From the NCBI GenBank assembly GCA_032164295.1, contig JAJHTX010000011.1, forward strand, positions 868,001 to 932,000: DNA of 64,000 nt, read 5' to 3'. The translations under genes were made by a program, and so were the position numbers. The notes under the pieces were generated by a model. It was not told the origin of the DNA. It made no database searches and worked only from the letters and a program-made list of their open reading frames with translations. Origin of the DNA: Inonotus obliquus (taxonomy: Eukaryota; Basidiomycota; Agaricomycetes; Hymenochaetales; Hymenochaetaceae). Within the stretch, counting starts at the first letter, position 1. Every line of letters starts with the position of its first letter. Positions 36,374 to 50,700 of the stretch are shown in pieces.

Positions 36374-36499
36374 TGAGAGAGACAACTTAGGGCACCAAAA
36401 CTGGTTGTTACATGGACGGTCACGTTACGTGACAGACGCGTTGTCGAATCGTGACGCCTCGCGGCTCAAACTCAACCACACGCAACACCAGGGCTCGTC

Positions 36500-39400
36500 A
36501 TGGCGGACGACTTCCGATTACAGGAGGAATGTCAACAATTACAGGATACTTCAAGCTATGTTATCGAAAATGAGCACGATGTGAGATCAATGGATAGTGG
36601 TGAAGTTACTGCCTTGCTTGAAGGTGAGTAGTGCTTGGTGGTCGCAACTACCCTGCAATGTCCTGAGTTTCATTATAGATGCTGTCGAACAGGTCGCAGA
36701 GTCTTCTGAGAATATAGCTAATCCGCAAGTCTTTGACGTGTTTCGGAGTCTTCTCAAGTGAGTGAAAGAGGCTGTGGGTCGTTCATGCCTCAGACTGACT
36801 TGACGCAGGCATGCGGACACTCTACAAGGGTCGACCATGAACAAGCTTCTCGACTCGGTGACATCAGGACTCCTAGCAGAGTATGAATCAGCTATGAAAG
36901 ACTTGGACTTCGGTGATCCGGAATCCATCGCTGCACATCGGACCCCACTCGAGATGTACGCGTTTCTTCTGCAGTGGTTTGTTAGTGCTGCAGAGAAAGT
37001 CAAATCTCGGGATGACGATGATGCGCCGGCAGCACCGCAGCCTAAAGCGCGGAGAGGAAGAGGTGGAAAGGTGGCGAACTCGAGAACGACGGCGAGGAAA
37101 GACACGCAGTGGTCTTGGTCTAACCAGATTCCGAACGCTCTGGCTCTTATTAGCAAAGTTCTCCGTCTAAAGACACATCGCATCTGGACGACGACTCCTG
37201 ACAGGGATGCATTTATCAAGTGAGGATACCTTTCACCTGCTTTGTTAAACACCGCTCATTGTGCTACTTTGCAGCTGCTTGACACGTCCGGCCTATCATA
37301 TTAGCGAATCTGAAACGTACATGAAGTCGAACGAGATCAAGCTCGGCGTATACAAAGTAATCTGTCTCGCTGTCAAACATCACGGCCATGGTTTTGGAGC
37401 CCAGATCTCCATAATGCAATGTCTGCAGTACTACGAGCATCTGTCCGAACCGATGGCTGAAGCTCTTACCGTACTTGCAAAGGAGTTTGATCATAGTCAA
37501 CTGGCGGAAGAGATATTACGAGAGATAGCGGGCAAGAACTTCAGCGGACAGGATACGAAGGGCCCACGTGCGTTCTCGCGGTTCCTTGTTCGTCTTGCAG
37601 AACTCTCTCCGAGACTGGTCTTGAAGCAGATCAGCCTGTTACTTGCTCATTTGGATAGTGAGGTATGTTGCATAGTGTCTTCATCTCGAGGCAGGGACTA
37701 ACAGGATGTCTGTTATAGTCATACCCGATGCGTATGGCTCTTGTCGAGATTATTGGCTGTCTTATTCGCGAAATCGCTATGTCGGAGGATGAAGATCAAG
37801 AATCACGAGAGAAGAAGTTGATCAACCTCTTTGAACTCCTCACGGAGCGATATCTTGACCTTTCTTCCTACGTCCGTGCTAAAGTCATAACGACACTTGC
37901 AAAGCTTTGCGACTTGCCTGTCAAATTCCCGAAACACCGTCTTACGATGACTGAAATGACCATTGGCGCACTGGAGGATAAAGGCAGCAGTGTTCGACGT
38001 CAAGCTATCGTTCTTCTCACTAAGCTCATCTTGACGCATCCTTACGGGCTTATGCATGGTGGTCTCCTTAAGCTTGATGAGTGGGAAGATAGATATGAGC
38101 AAGTCTGCAAAGAGTTGGAGGCAATTGACGTGCAGGGAGTTGAAGATCCACCAATGGAGCAGGAGAATGAAGAGGAAGAGGAGGACGAAGAGGAGACCGA
38201 TGAAGAAGGGGGAGCTAATGGGGAAGATGCGGAGGAGCAAGACGAGGCAGTTGAGGAGAGTAGCGAAGCCGAGATAACCAGTTCTCCCATAAAAGCTGCG
38301 AGAAAACGTATACGGTGCGTCTTAGGTCTCTCACTGAAAGGACCGGTTGATGACGAAAGAAATAGACCTTCACGGGCAAAGAGTATGGCAGGTCATGTCC
38401 CAAGCGATGCTGACGATGCTATGGACGTGGATCCTAATGTCCGCCTACCTGATGGAATGGAAGGTGTCGAAGGGGAAGACGAGGATGATGAGGGTTTCTA
38501 TGAAGAGGAAGACGATAATCTCACCCCGATGAATAGTGACGCTCCGATGGCACCAACGCCTCTACGTACGCCTAAGACGCCGCGCAAGTCAATGGCCACC
38601 AGAACACCTCGTGCCATTCCCAAGTCCGCCTTCAAGTCGGCGAAGAAGGAAAAGAAGAAGAAGACCAAGAAACCCCGCCAGAGTCAGCTAGACATTTCCG
38701 CATTGACGAACGAACAAGTGGCGCTCGCTGCTCTCCAGAGTAGCCAGATCCTGAATTTGAAGTTGCGAAAGCGATACTATGCAGAAGCGCTGAATTTTAT
38801 TCGCCAAATTGAGGGTGCGATGGAGATTATTGGACAGTTGCTTGGTTCTACGAACAAAGCTGAGGTGTTGGAATCGATCGAGTTCTTCCGCGTTGCCCAC
38901 GAGTATCAATTCGTGGGAGCAGAAGTAAGCTTTGCACCCCATTTGTGCGTTTTTTTCTAATACTGACATTTTCGCGCGAAGGCCGGCATCAAAAAGATGG
39001 TCCATCTCATATGGTCCAAAGACAACAGCTCTACGTCAGAGGATGGCAAAGAACTCAAGGGAATTCGTTCCCGTCTTCTTGAATGCTATCGCAGTCTCTA
39101 CTTCGACCCTCTTCCCGACATGGAGCCAAAGCAGCAAGTGAACAGAATTGCAAAGAACATGATTGAGTTCGTTTTATCCGCTGACCACCATTGAATTATT
39201 TCTCACAATGCGGTTTCAGGCTAACATACGAAGCAACTTTGGCAGAGCTCACTTCTTTGGAAGAGATGATGAGAACCATGATGGATGATGATCAGATACA
39301 CGGCGATGTCATCGCGAAGCTCTGGCAGGTATACAGTAAGTACTTGTCCTACCTAGAATCGTATGAACACTCCTGATCCAGATTGAAAGGCTCTGATAAG

Positions 39401-41712
39401 CAGCTACCGAGAGAACAACGAAGAGGTGCAATCATTATACTCGGGATGCTGGCCTTAGCAAAGAGGTCTGTCGTGACTGACCGGGTTGAAACTCTCCTGA
39501 AGATCGGACTCGGCTCGTTCGGGAGGGTGCGTCGAAGGTCTTGGCCTGCAGGTCACGATTCACGCTAACACTCCTCATTTTCTCCCCTCTTCAGACCGAC
39601 CTCTTGCTTGCTCGATACACGTGTGTAGCCCTGCAACGACTGAATGGCAGCGCTAAGAAAGTTAAAGGTGTGTTCCTCTTGCTCCTGGCCTAAATTCCTT
39701 GAGTCCAAATTTGCTTCAGGTTCGCTCCTCGACAAGACTCTTCGACTTGAGATGGAGAATCCCATTTTCAAGAAATTGCAAGACGTGATTTTATTACCAT
39801 CAAGATCAAGAGAGTGGTTTGGAATGGCCGAGCAGGCAATCAATGCGATTTATGCTCTTGGAGAACATCCGGACGTCATGTGCAATAGTCTGATTAAGAG
39901 TCTTGCACGCCGAGTCTTCAGCCCGCGAGAAAAGACCGAACAAGCGGAGAAAATTGTGGATCCGGATGCCATGGATGAAGATCCGGTACCGGAGGACGGA
40001 AGCGTTCCGATCACCACAAGAGCAGAATCGACGCAATCTGCAGGCCCCACCGATAAGGCTGATGCATTTGAGCTCAGTCAGCTTCTTTTTGTCGTTGGGC
40101 ACGTTGCTATCAAGCAGATCGTGTATCTTGAGCTTGTGGAGCGGGAATGGAAGAGGCAAAAGGATGAGAAGGAGAAAGGTATTTTATACGTTTCGTGAAC
40201 CTGGCATGGTCGCTGAATTATTGTCATATAGCTGAAAAGGCCGCTGGAGATGAGAAACGCCATCACAAAGATGGTGAGGAACTGGAGCAAGTTGCTGGTA
40301 ACGCCGAGGACGAAATTGGCGAGCGAATAGCTGCGGTCCGTGAATCGGAACTTCTCTATGGCCCGGATTCTCTTCTTGCTCTCTTCGGTCCTTTGATAGT
40401 CCATATTTGCGGAAGTCCTCACAAGTACAAGGTTAGTGAGTATCTATTTGGTTTCCGGACATTTCTAAATGCTGGATCTGTGTAGAACAAAACATTACGA
40501 ACAGCAGCTATCTTAGCATTCAGCAAGCTACTCTGCGTTAGCTCCCAATTCTGCGATCAACACCATCGACTACTCTTCAAAATTCTCGAGACTTCGAAGG
40601 ATCCGAATGTGCGAAGTAACGTTGTCATTGCCCTTGGGGATGTTGCTGTCTGCTTCAGCAACATCATCGATGAGAACAGCAATGAGCTATACAAAGGTCT
40701 CTCGGACCGTAACCTCGTTGTGAAGAAGAATACGCTTATGGTGCTGACTCATTTGATCTTGAACGGTATGATCAAGGTCAAGGGTCAACTGGGTGAGATG
40801 GCGAAATGCTTGGAGGACCCGGAACAAAGAATAGCAGACCTGGCGAAGCTATTCTTCTCCGAGCTATCGACGAAGGACAACGCGATATACAATAACTTAC
40901 CGGATGGTGAGAAATCTCGTTAAGCTGTACTGGTGTAAATTCACTTCTGACTTACCTTCCAACGTCAGTTATCAGTCATCTGTCGGTCGGAGATCATGCT
41001 GTCGATGAGGAGGCATTCCAGAGCACGATGAAGTATATCTTCACCTTTATTGAGAAGGTAAATAAGAAACCCTAATTAAAAAGAACTCATAACGCTAAGC
41101 ATGATAACCCTACAGGAAAAGCAAGCCGAAAGCATAGTAGAGAAACTCTGCCAGCGCTTCCGTCTTTCTGAGGAACCTCGACAATGGCGGGATATAGCAT
41201 TCTGCTTGTCGCTCCTACCGTTCAAGTCAGAACGATCGGTCAAGAAGCTTATCGAAGGCCTACCCTTCTACCAAGATAAACTTCACGAAGAAGGCGTATT
41301 CGCTCGGTTTAGCGAAATTCTGACAAAGGTAATCGGTGTTTCAAGAAATTCTCCCTATGTGTAGTTTTTAACTGCTTTACAGGCGCGATCGAACAAATCG
41401 TCGAATAAGCCAGACTCGGAGCTTAAAGAGTTTGAGGGCGTAAGTGTTCTTTTCTTTAGTCAATTCACATAATTCTTGATATTAATCTGGTACGGATAGA
41501 TCCTTGAGGAACATAAGCGGCAAGGCGAGGAAGACCATGCACTCGAGAGACGAGCAGAGGGTAAGAAAGCTGCTGCGCGAAAACGTGCAACTCGTAAAGG
41601 TTCGTTTCCCACTCCCACTCTCCACGCACAAATCACAGAGTGATTATAATATATGTTTGGTTTAGCTGGGAGGCGAAAAGCGAAGGTAAACGACGACGAT
41701 GACTTTGATTAG
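36500..41712 (+). CDS. cnd1: Condensin complex subunit 1 (Cnd1/Ycs4/CAP-D2, 1434 aa)
   Basis: HEAT-repeat subunit of the condensin I complex that compacts mitotic chromosomes. Seventeen exons: 36500-36623, 36679-36757, 36809-37219, 37275-37662, 37719-38924, 38982-39166, 39220-39335, 39390-39526, 39595-39667, 39720-40178, 40232-40431, 40486-40906, 40969-41057, 41116-41328, 41383-41439, 41500-41599, 41666-41712. The N-terminal Cnd1 domain, a run of alpha-helical HEAT repeats (for example RMALVEIIGCLIREIAM) and the C-terminal Cnd1 repeat (RSNVVIALGDVAVCF, DRNLVVKKNTLMVLTHLILN) identify it. Residues about 480-650 form an acidic then Lys-rich low-complexity insert with several TP sites (TPLRTPKTP), likely Cdk targets. 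The basic C-terminal tail ends in an Asp-rich stretch. The acceptor at 39389 (TTGAAAG) is weak and was chosen because the frame demands it. Confidence 0.93.
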
Positions 41713-44700
41713 ACATTTCAAATCAGATCTCTTGGTTCCCCCCCCCCTTCGTTTTCGTTTTTGATTTCACTAGTGTATACATAAGTGTAGCTATAATCGA
41801 CATTGGCTTTCTCGTCGCTGGCTTGAATGTTGAGCTCTTCTTCGGCAACCATGTTCTACCACCGATTTCAGGAATACAGTAACGCTACTCCGCCACGACT
41901 TCTCCGAGCCTGAACTGATAATATTCCCGAGGTAAAGACACGCGACGTCCAAGATCCAAATCACACAACATCACACACCATCACTCGCCATCACTCACTA
42001 CCACTCAAACTCGGAACAGCAGCTTTGAATGACCCAACCACAGACACAGCATTTCACCCAGTTCATAAGCTTCACGGAGTATCTAGAGTAACTATGTACA
42101 GGGCCACATAAAGGCTCAAAGGCTACATCGGTGGTAATCCTAATTTAGCGTATTGACCGATGGCGATGGCTATGCGTACAGATGGCGCTGTCAGCACGGG
42201 GTCGGGTGACTAATTAAGGTTGAACAACTAACGCTCCAAGGCTCCGAGACGAGGGAGGTGTAAATACTACAGTAAGTATTGGAGAGCGGTCCGGGGATAG
42301 ATTCCTTAAAAGTTGTGAAGCGAACTTACTTGAAGGGGGTTGAGATGAGAGTCATGCAGGTCATGAGACGTCGGGGTCGGATCCAACGAGACGAAGAGAG
42401 AAATAGAGAGAGGCTAGAGGAGAGGGGAGGGAGGGGAAAAGAACGCTCGGGGTGTTTGTGGCGAGACCTCCGACCAGGATACCAGACTAAAGTCGTCGGA
42501 GCTTTGAACTTGCCAAGTTTGGGGGAAACGGAGTTTCGCTTGTTGGCCTTTGCAGTGGCTTGGATGACTTCTAAAATAGGTAAAGTTAGAGTGGAATGCT
42601 AGGTAATGCTAGAAGCTGGGGGGAAGCTGGAGGATTGTAGGAAATGTTATTAATGCCAATGCTAGGAAATGCTAGGAATACTAGGAAATGCTAGGGATTC
42701 TAACGCGAGGTAACGTTAGGGATCCTAGATAATATTAATGCTGACCTCTAGGAAATGCTAGGTAGGCCATTGTTAGGTGCTGCTACAAAATGCTAACGCG
42801 AGGTAATGCTAGATAACACTAGGGCTAGCCATGAAATAGACTGCTGCATCATTTCGCTCTCTGCGATGCTGTGATGCGATGAATCGTTTGTCCGATGTTC
42901 GGAGTAAGCATGAGGACGACAGATGAACCAACTACAAAAACTACAATCTTAATTATTTTTTGTAGTCATGCTCATTCAAGTCGCCTACGGAACCCGGTGT
43001 CATTCAGGTGCACATACACAATAATATTCGGTCGGCCAGCGTTGGGGATGCGGGAATACAGGGATGTGTTGATGTGGGGTTGCGGAATATTTTTGATGCC
43101 CGAAGTCTGATTTGCACAAATATAGTGACATACAGTACTAATAAGCATTGACTCAGCCCGAGGAGCTAAAGGATATCCCATACACGTTCAAAGAATCCAG
43201 TCCCCTCCTCATACAAAGGCTTGATCATGATCTTGGTATCGGTACGGACTCGGAAGAAATAAAACATTCCCCCCCCCCAGACGATCGGGAGTCGGGAGTA
43301 TCGTGAGCACGGGGTCGCCAACACCTACCGAGTACACACTCATACAGTCGATTTGTCAAAAGGTTCTAGCGGAAAGCCCTCTTTCCCCATTCCATACTCC
43401 ATAACTTCTAAACGAAGTAAGGAGTGAAGGAAGGAACTAAAGTAGGGACGGATTCCGACGGGGACGGCAGTCATGGTGTGAGGCCGTGAGGCCGTAAGCC
43501 GTAATGCAGCGAATGCCGAATGTCGAATGCCGACGGAGCGGCGACGGCATCGTCCGTCACCGTCAGTAAGACTGACCTGTCCTTGGCCTTGGGTTGGATA
43601 GGAGTTGGAGTTGGAGATACGGGGACTTGTGCAAGCCGCGGCACTTCGGAAGTTGAGTCCTGATGAGATTGGCGTCGGAGTTGCGTCGGAGATGTGCGGA
43701 GTAGAGAATATGTTATGCCGAATCGAATTTGAGATTGGCGATCGGCTAATCGAAATCTTCGACTTGACACCTCCCATTCTCCCTATTCACTTTACTGCAC
43801 TGTCTATGTAAGTACGTGTATTTTTGTTCCAATCTAGACAGAAACAGACTCAAATCTCAATTCACTTCAATCACGCACGCGTATTGAATGACCCGACCCG
43901 GACTTCTTGTGATGTTCATTCGTTCGTTCGTTCGTTCAATCAATCATTCAATCAAATATTCTCCGTCCGCGTCCGCGATCTATTTGTGAACTTACCACAG
44001 CCAACGAACTTGACTCAAACGTACTTGCGAACTTGACGCTTCTGGTCTGGTCACGGCCACTTCTACTGGAGGGCCTCGGATAAATATGTAAAAGAAGAAC
44101 AGTCGAATGAGTCGATGACCGAGTTTGATATCTCGAGTACTCAGACTGACTCTTGTATTGACACTAGTACTGTTGAGTTTCCTTCGACCTTCAATTCTTT
44201 ACTTACTAGTTCTTCCGATTTAGCGATTCATTACCCAGTATACATTTATGATACATACTGTATGCGGGTCGACTCGGGAAACATACATATATGTATGATG
44301 TACGGCATACAATCCAACCAAGGGTTTTCGCGTTTCCCCGAGGCTAGGGTCAAAAATGTCAAAGGGTCGAAAGGTCGAAGAGGAGCTTAAGCTAAGAGTC
44401 TTGACTTTCAAACATTATTTGCTTTTGGCCCGATCTGCTTGATATTCATCATTGTCAGACGGTGAACGGTGGACGGTGGACGGATGCTAGGAGGAATTCC
44501 GACTTTCCTCGTCTGTCAATAGTAGCGATGATATTACCGTACTATCGTCGAGATGAATAACCTCTGCGTCAATTACCCGAATCATCCATTGGAACTTATA
44601 GCCATTATACAGTACATTTCACATCTCTGCACACCCGAATCTCATGCTGCTCATAAGGATCGAACTTGTTTGCTTAAACCTCTGAGCTCTTTAAGCCTGT
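41713..44700. other. Gene desert, first part (after condensin)
   Basis: No gene is supported by domains, splice structure or codon pattern. Homopolymer C runs occur at about 41740 and 43270. A minisatellite-like cluster (described separately) lies at 42585-42835, and a TTCG/AATC simple repeat at about 43915-43955. The 145-codon minus-strand frame at 43340-43777 is Ser/Arg/Pro-biased and shifts against another long frame, so it is regarded as chance. Confidence 0.45.
42585..42835. repeat. Degenerate AATGCTAGG minisatellite
   Basis: The word AATGCTAGG, with variants AATACTAGG, AACGTTAGG and AACACTAGG, recurs about ten times in 250 nt with irregular spacing. A larger duplicate CTAACGCGAGGTAA appears at about 42700 and 42795. 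No coding potential. Confidence 0.6.
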
Positions 44701-47700
44701 TAGCCTCTTCCCCCGTTCCGAATCTTATTCGTGCATCGTGCATCGTGCACCGTGCACCGTGCGTATATAAAGCGTGAACAAGTACACACAAAGGGATTGA
44801 GGTTGATCTTGAAAAAGACCTCGGCCGTGGAGCCCTTGCCCCTTGGCAAAAAATGTTTTTGTGTTCCGAGTTTCATGTTTTTGCGGTGCGGTATATATCC
44901 TTCCTCCTGCTCCACAATCCCATACGATACATCGTACATCGTCTTGTCCATGTCCATTGTTAGTGATCTTGTGTGTCGATCTTGTGTTGGTGTTGGCACT
45001 TATAGGTGGCTGTGGCTGTGGCTGTGGCTGATAGAGGATGAAGAGGAAGACGAACGTACATATACATTTGTTCATCGCCAGCAATATGATATTCGAGTCG
45101 AGGCTCAAAAATATGTACGCCTGGTAGAACGTATGGTATTGTAGAATCAATACCTCGTCAATTTTCAATACGTACGCCAGATAAGTGCCGCTTACCTGCG
45201 CATAGGAGCATGTTCTACTTCATCCGCGGCGAATTAGCACGATTCGAAGGTCTTTGTTAACACCGACTAGGAGAATTCTCTATGAATGACCGACTACTGA
45301 ATGGGCAGGGACAGATAGCGGGTCTAGAAGCCAAGATTGATAGTTGTATTTCGCACTGTGTTCAGTGTTGAAACAACAGCCTCCGGGCCTTCTGCCGCAC
45401 ACGATGCTGAAGAGTAAAGTCGAGGTAAGATCATTTGCACCCGAGTCGTGTAGTTCGGATTTTAGAAGTGTGAAGATATACGAGCCGCGGTCGATTTGAA
45501 GTCTGATGATATAACCGCTCACCAGAATCCATCCGCGGAGATAGATCGCCAAACCGAAAACCCAAGGTAGTCATTACAAGACAGACCCGATAGGACTGGT
45601 TGCGTGAGGTGGACATTAATATTGCATTGCAAATTCTTTACTCCACAATCGTCAGATTATCACTCGCAAGGTCGTGAATGAAAGGGTGAATGTAGAGAGG
45701 TGAATGTAGAGCCGTGAGTCGAATTTCGAATTGTCATTATGTGGTGACGTCGTGCCAGTCAGATGCGGTGAATTTGTGATTCCAGATGAATGAATGTACG
45801 GAAGGACGGACGGACCTCGAGAGTGCGAACGCGAACGAAGCTGGAGGCAAGAATGAGAATGAGGACGAGAACGAGGAAGACGATGTCAATGATGACGAGT
45901 GGACGATGAATGGGATTTCGAGCTGCTATATGGAGGAACCAAAAGGCCTAGGGTATTGGTATTCTTTATCTTCCATCCAGTACACCAATGAATGTATAGG
46001 CACAAACACATCCTCACAGTCTCCGCCGACGACCTATGATTCAAGTTCTGAATCTAAATAGGACCTGCAGAATGTAAATTCGCAAATCTGATCATCATCT
46101 CCGAGTCCTCCTTCCTCTATACAAGCCCAGATAGACGCGAGGCATGCATATGACCCATAGCTCGACACGCATTCAATCAGAAGTATACCCCAAAGTCCAC
46201 GAGGCCGCCCACGAGATAAGAACCCAAACACATCTGACCATCCCACTCCAACAGGCCGCCGCATTCGACATACAGTGAGAGCGGGAAGCCTATCCTTGTC
46301 TCGGAAGTCAGAGTCAGCCCACTAAACAACAAACAACGATCTTCATTAGTCCTCCCGGGCCATAGCTCACGGCTCTTGGTGCACATGCAATGCACCTTTT
46401 CCGGTTGTGAGTGTGCGTGTGCGTGGCGCGGGACCCATCGGGCGGGGACGGCGGCGAGAAGGGGAGAAAGGGAAAGGGATAAAGAGAGGGAGCCACTGGC
46501 CATAAGTACGCATTCGGACTCGTCGGGCTCGTCGCTGTCCGATCTAATTCATGTAAGATATAGGAAGCAGTAAGCGGCTCCCTCGCGATTGTGAGTGAGT
46601 ACGCTATTGGCTATTGGATGGCACGCGACTGGGACGGGTTAGCTACAGCCTGTGAGATTGACGGTTGCTGAGTAAACGGGATACGAGACACGGAATACCG
46701 GGTGATGTATCCGATCCGGTGCTTTGCGTCGGAAGCAAATGGAATCGGATTGAAATTAATCCATCCCGTTCGGGATCGGGATTGGACTGTCATCAGTCAT
46801 CGGACTCGGAAGGAAAGGTTATCACTTATCACTTCGGGAAGCCGAATCAATGCGAGGGTATCTCGAATGAGCTTTTCTTGAGTCCGACGTTTATTTTTTG
46901 GTAATGAAACATTAACCATTAGACGCGTGCTTGTCCGTATCAGTGAAAGGTCTGGAAATGTGAATCCGGCCGGGAACGACGGACGGTCGAAAGGCCGTCG
47001 GAACCGAATCATGGTTGCTCTAGAAGCCTGTCCATCTATCCTGTCCTGAATGCCTGTGGTATGGTGGAAAGCGTTGCTATGAAGGAAAGGAACGCGGACC
47101 ATTGGACGTGGAGACGGTTGGTCTAGCCTGAGACAATGAGAGAGGGACGTCCTGTCTGCGAGATAACAGTACCTCCCGTCTAGTGGTAGAACCCCATACA
47201 CATACATATCACATTGACTGAACTCTCTGACCTAGACCTTTATCTTGTGAGAGAGTGACCTGGAGAATCCCATCCTATTCTGTTCCTGTCTGGCAGCTCC
47301 AGCCTCCGGTTCCGGCCCTAAACACCTCTCCAGCTCTCCGCTGATCACCCAAACGAGTAAAAGCACCAAGACTAGTGATAGTCTGCCAGTGGACACTCTG
47401 AAACAAACATAGCAACGCCGCGCTAGGAACGAATAACCGAGAGAACGAGGCGAGATAGATAAGACTCTTGACGGTGTGGAGGCGCTGAGGCTGAAGCCAT
47501 CTGACGTTGCTCGGAACAGAGAACAGAGAATCCAGAACAGAGAACAGCCTTGACGACTGGCTTAGAGAACAGCGAACAAACAGATCTAATGATGGACACT
47601 GCGAGCGTCGATGATCGTGATCAGCGTATTCATTCATTCGCGTGTCTCTTCCTTTTTTTTCTCTCAACTATTTCTCAGCATCAGCGCTTGATATGAAATA

Positions 47701-50700
47701 CGATAATCTCACACCAGCTTGTTCGACCACTCAGCACTCAGCGTTCGTTCTTCCTCATTGATCATTGATTTCTTTACCTTTTTTTTCTTGATCTTGATCT
47801 TTGTGATGTGTGAGTGATGATAACTGATGGGACGGTGGAATCTGAGTGGTCAGTGATCGCCTCGTGCAGTTGTACGACGGGACGCGAATCGCAAAATGCA
47901 CAGAAAAAACGGTTTTTCAGGGTTTTTCTCATCTCGAACTTCTTTACTGACGCGTCTCAGTGAATCTGACACCACTACTTTCTCACCCAATTCCCCATCA
48001 CCATCTCATTTCCCCTCATTTCGGAAGAGATCACCGGCATTTTCTCATTTTCTCATTATCTCTCATATCTTCTTGATACCGATACTGACGCAAAAATGCG
48101 GAACATGAAGCGTAGAAACGACGGAACGGACGCGATTGGTTGAGGTGTGAGTTTTATTACGGTCGTGTGCACTATTACTGACGGTTGGATGGAAATCCCC
48201 GAATCGGGTTACCAATATTAATTGCTATCGCTATTGCTATTGCTACACGCTTCATAGTGATGTGATGGAATACAACACCCGCCGTCATTGGCAGACGAAG
48301 CCATCAGCATCAGACCATCAGACCAAGACGTACTCTGGTAAGTACCTGCTACAGTGCTACACTGCTAGTGGACGGCGTAGATAACTTCCGTGGACCGGGA
48401 GATGTTGTCTAGGTATGTTGGTATGTTGGTACGTTGGTGTGGTTACGGGTGCCACAATCCATCGCCATCGCCATTGATAAAGTTGCTTCCACCAGATAAT
48501 TCCGTGCCATGCATGAAAAGAAGGATCGACACTCAAGAGGATTGGATTGTAAGCTTATTGAAACCGAAGAAGGTAAGAATGAGTTATGGATAATATTGAT
48601 AGTAATGTGAAAGGCTCCGGGGGATTATCGATACTTGCTCGAATTATGCTACTTAGTTACTAGTAATTATGCGCGACTTTGGTGTCTTTGGCGTCTTTCC
48701 AATATTCTCTCGTCTTTCTGAGGACAGAAGTTGGATTTTTCTCGATTTCTTTCTTGATTTCTTTCGAATTTCTTTCTTTTGATTTCTGATGCGTGTTTTC
48801 TGATGCGTGTTTGAACGGAACTGACTCGGGCTCGAGCTCGGACTTGGATCCTTCCCTTTTCAAGCGTGTGTGATTGGTTGTAGTCGTGTGGTAGGAAGTT
48901 AGAAAGTTAGGAAGCTGGAAAGTTCGGAAGTTTGGAAGTTAAGAACATGTGGCCACCCTTTCACGAGGCACAAGGCGGATCGCTTATTTCTCTATTCTCT
49001 ATTCTCTATCTTCTCTCTCGACATTCTCCCGGTAGACAATGTCAATGACAACTGACGTTTCGCTTAGTCTTAACTTCAATGAGGAGGAAGCTTGTGAATT
49101 ATCCGCTCACTAAACCTTAAGTTAACATCCAAGTCTGAATACGCAAGCTTGTCTTAATTAATTGAAACCACTCGTTCGTCTCTGCCTTTCTTGACTCCCA
49201 ACTGAACTGAACTGAGCTGAATGAAGACGAATTAAACCGGTAACCGGACATGAGGATAAGTACCCTTGATATGGAAGAAAAAAACTTGCTTCGACTTTAA
49301 AGTAAAATTCTGATTGATATTGATATTCTCAGTTATGGTAACGTTCGTTCACGAAATTTGTACGTGTAGATGATCGTTTAGGTTCCAGAAAGCTCAAGAT
49401 TTTCACGCTTCATTAAAGCTAACGAAAGCAAATGAAACCAAAGGGGAAAAAATGAGTATGTTGAGTAGATTCAAAGTTTTACTAGTGGTACGTCGACCAG
49501 AACCCTTCGAATGCTCGAATTCAATCACCTCTATTCTCCATTTCCTTCCTCTTTCTATTAATCCATGCACAGCATCTATTCGGATTCATAATCACGATTC
49601 GGAATCTATTATCCAAATTCCATTCTGCCTCCGTGCGTGAGTACTACTAACAATGTCTGGGCATTTCCAAGTCAACGACATCACCAACTCATCTCTCTTT
49701 TTGATATTCCTATGTACCGATTCCGAGTTGCAATTGCAAAATTGACGATCGAGGCGGAAAGTGAAGTCGATCCGGATCCGGACGACGTTCTTCAGATTCT
49801 CGTTTTATCCCGTCATTACAGTAAAGACCTCGTGCCTTCGTATTTGTCATGCATAGGGTTACAGGTATCTTGTCTTGTCATGTCACGACGTCTTTATCGA
49901 CTAGGCCAAGCATTCATATGTTCGTCACGGGTACACGGGTACGACGGGGTGAGGATTCTAAATGGTGAGAAGATACCGACATACGACAATGCCAAGCATT
50001 CCTGTGTCACTCACACCCTTCCTTTTCTCACTAGGGCAAGTGAGCCTTCTTCGCTTCGTCGCTTCACCTTCTAAGAGAGTGAATTGTTTGGTTCCCGACA
50101 TCGAAAAAGTAAAGCCAAGAAATCACAAAATCAAGAAATCAAAGAATAACGGAACAACAGAATAACGAAATCCGTTTAATCCGGGGTTAAAGAACCGGTG
50201 GCGCATTAGACTCAGAAGACCATACATACAACAGATAGATCATACGCATAGAGTAGACCGGAGAGCGGAGACCAGAGAGCGGAGACCAGAGGGTGGAGAG
50301 TGCAGAGTGCAGAGTGCAGTACGTTGGCATTGAGAAGGAGTGCGCTGAAAGCGGAATTTAGGCGGCAATATTAATGGTGTTTGAACGCATTTCCGATTTC
50401 GATGTTATTTAGACTCGACTTCTGTTATGATCTCGCGTCCCGGAGCTGCCTAATGCCTGCTGCGGTCAACGAACTTGAGTATTTAGAGCGGTTTTCGATT
50501 GATGATGAATGATGAGGAGGTTTGTTCGAGGATGGTTCGATAAGACGTTCTTGGCATCGCGGTTTCAAGGTGGGTAGGTGTGTTTCCATGCGTATCGATA
50601 TTGAGGTTTGAGGGATAATGGGATAATGGTGTAACGGGATACCGGTATGACGGTATGCATATGGTACCCCACATACGCATATACGCGTATAAGCGTATTT

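Noticed and set aside
43340..43777. 145-codon minus-strand frame in the desert
   Set aside because: Composition is Ser/Arg/Pro-biased and competes with a second long frame on the same strand; no start context, intron or domain.
44725..45168. 147-codon minus-strand frame
   Set aside because: Spans simple repeats (TGGCTG and CATCGTG), giving artificial PQPQ and CTVHDARC strings.
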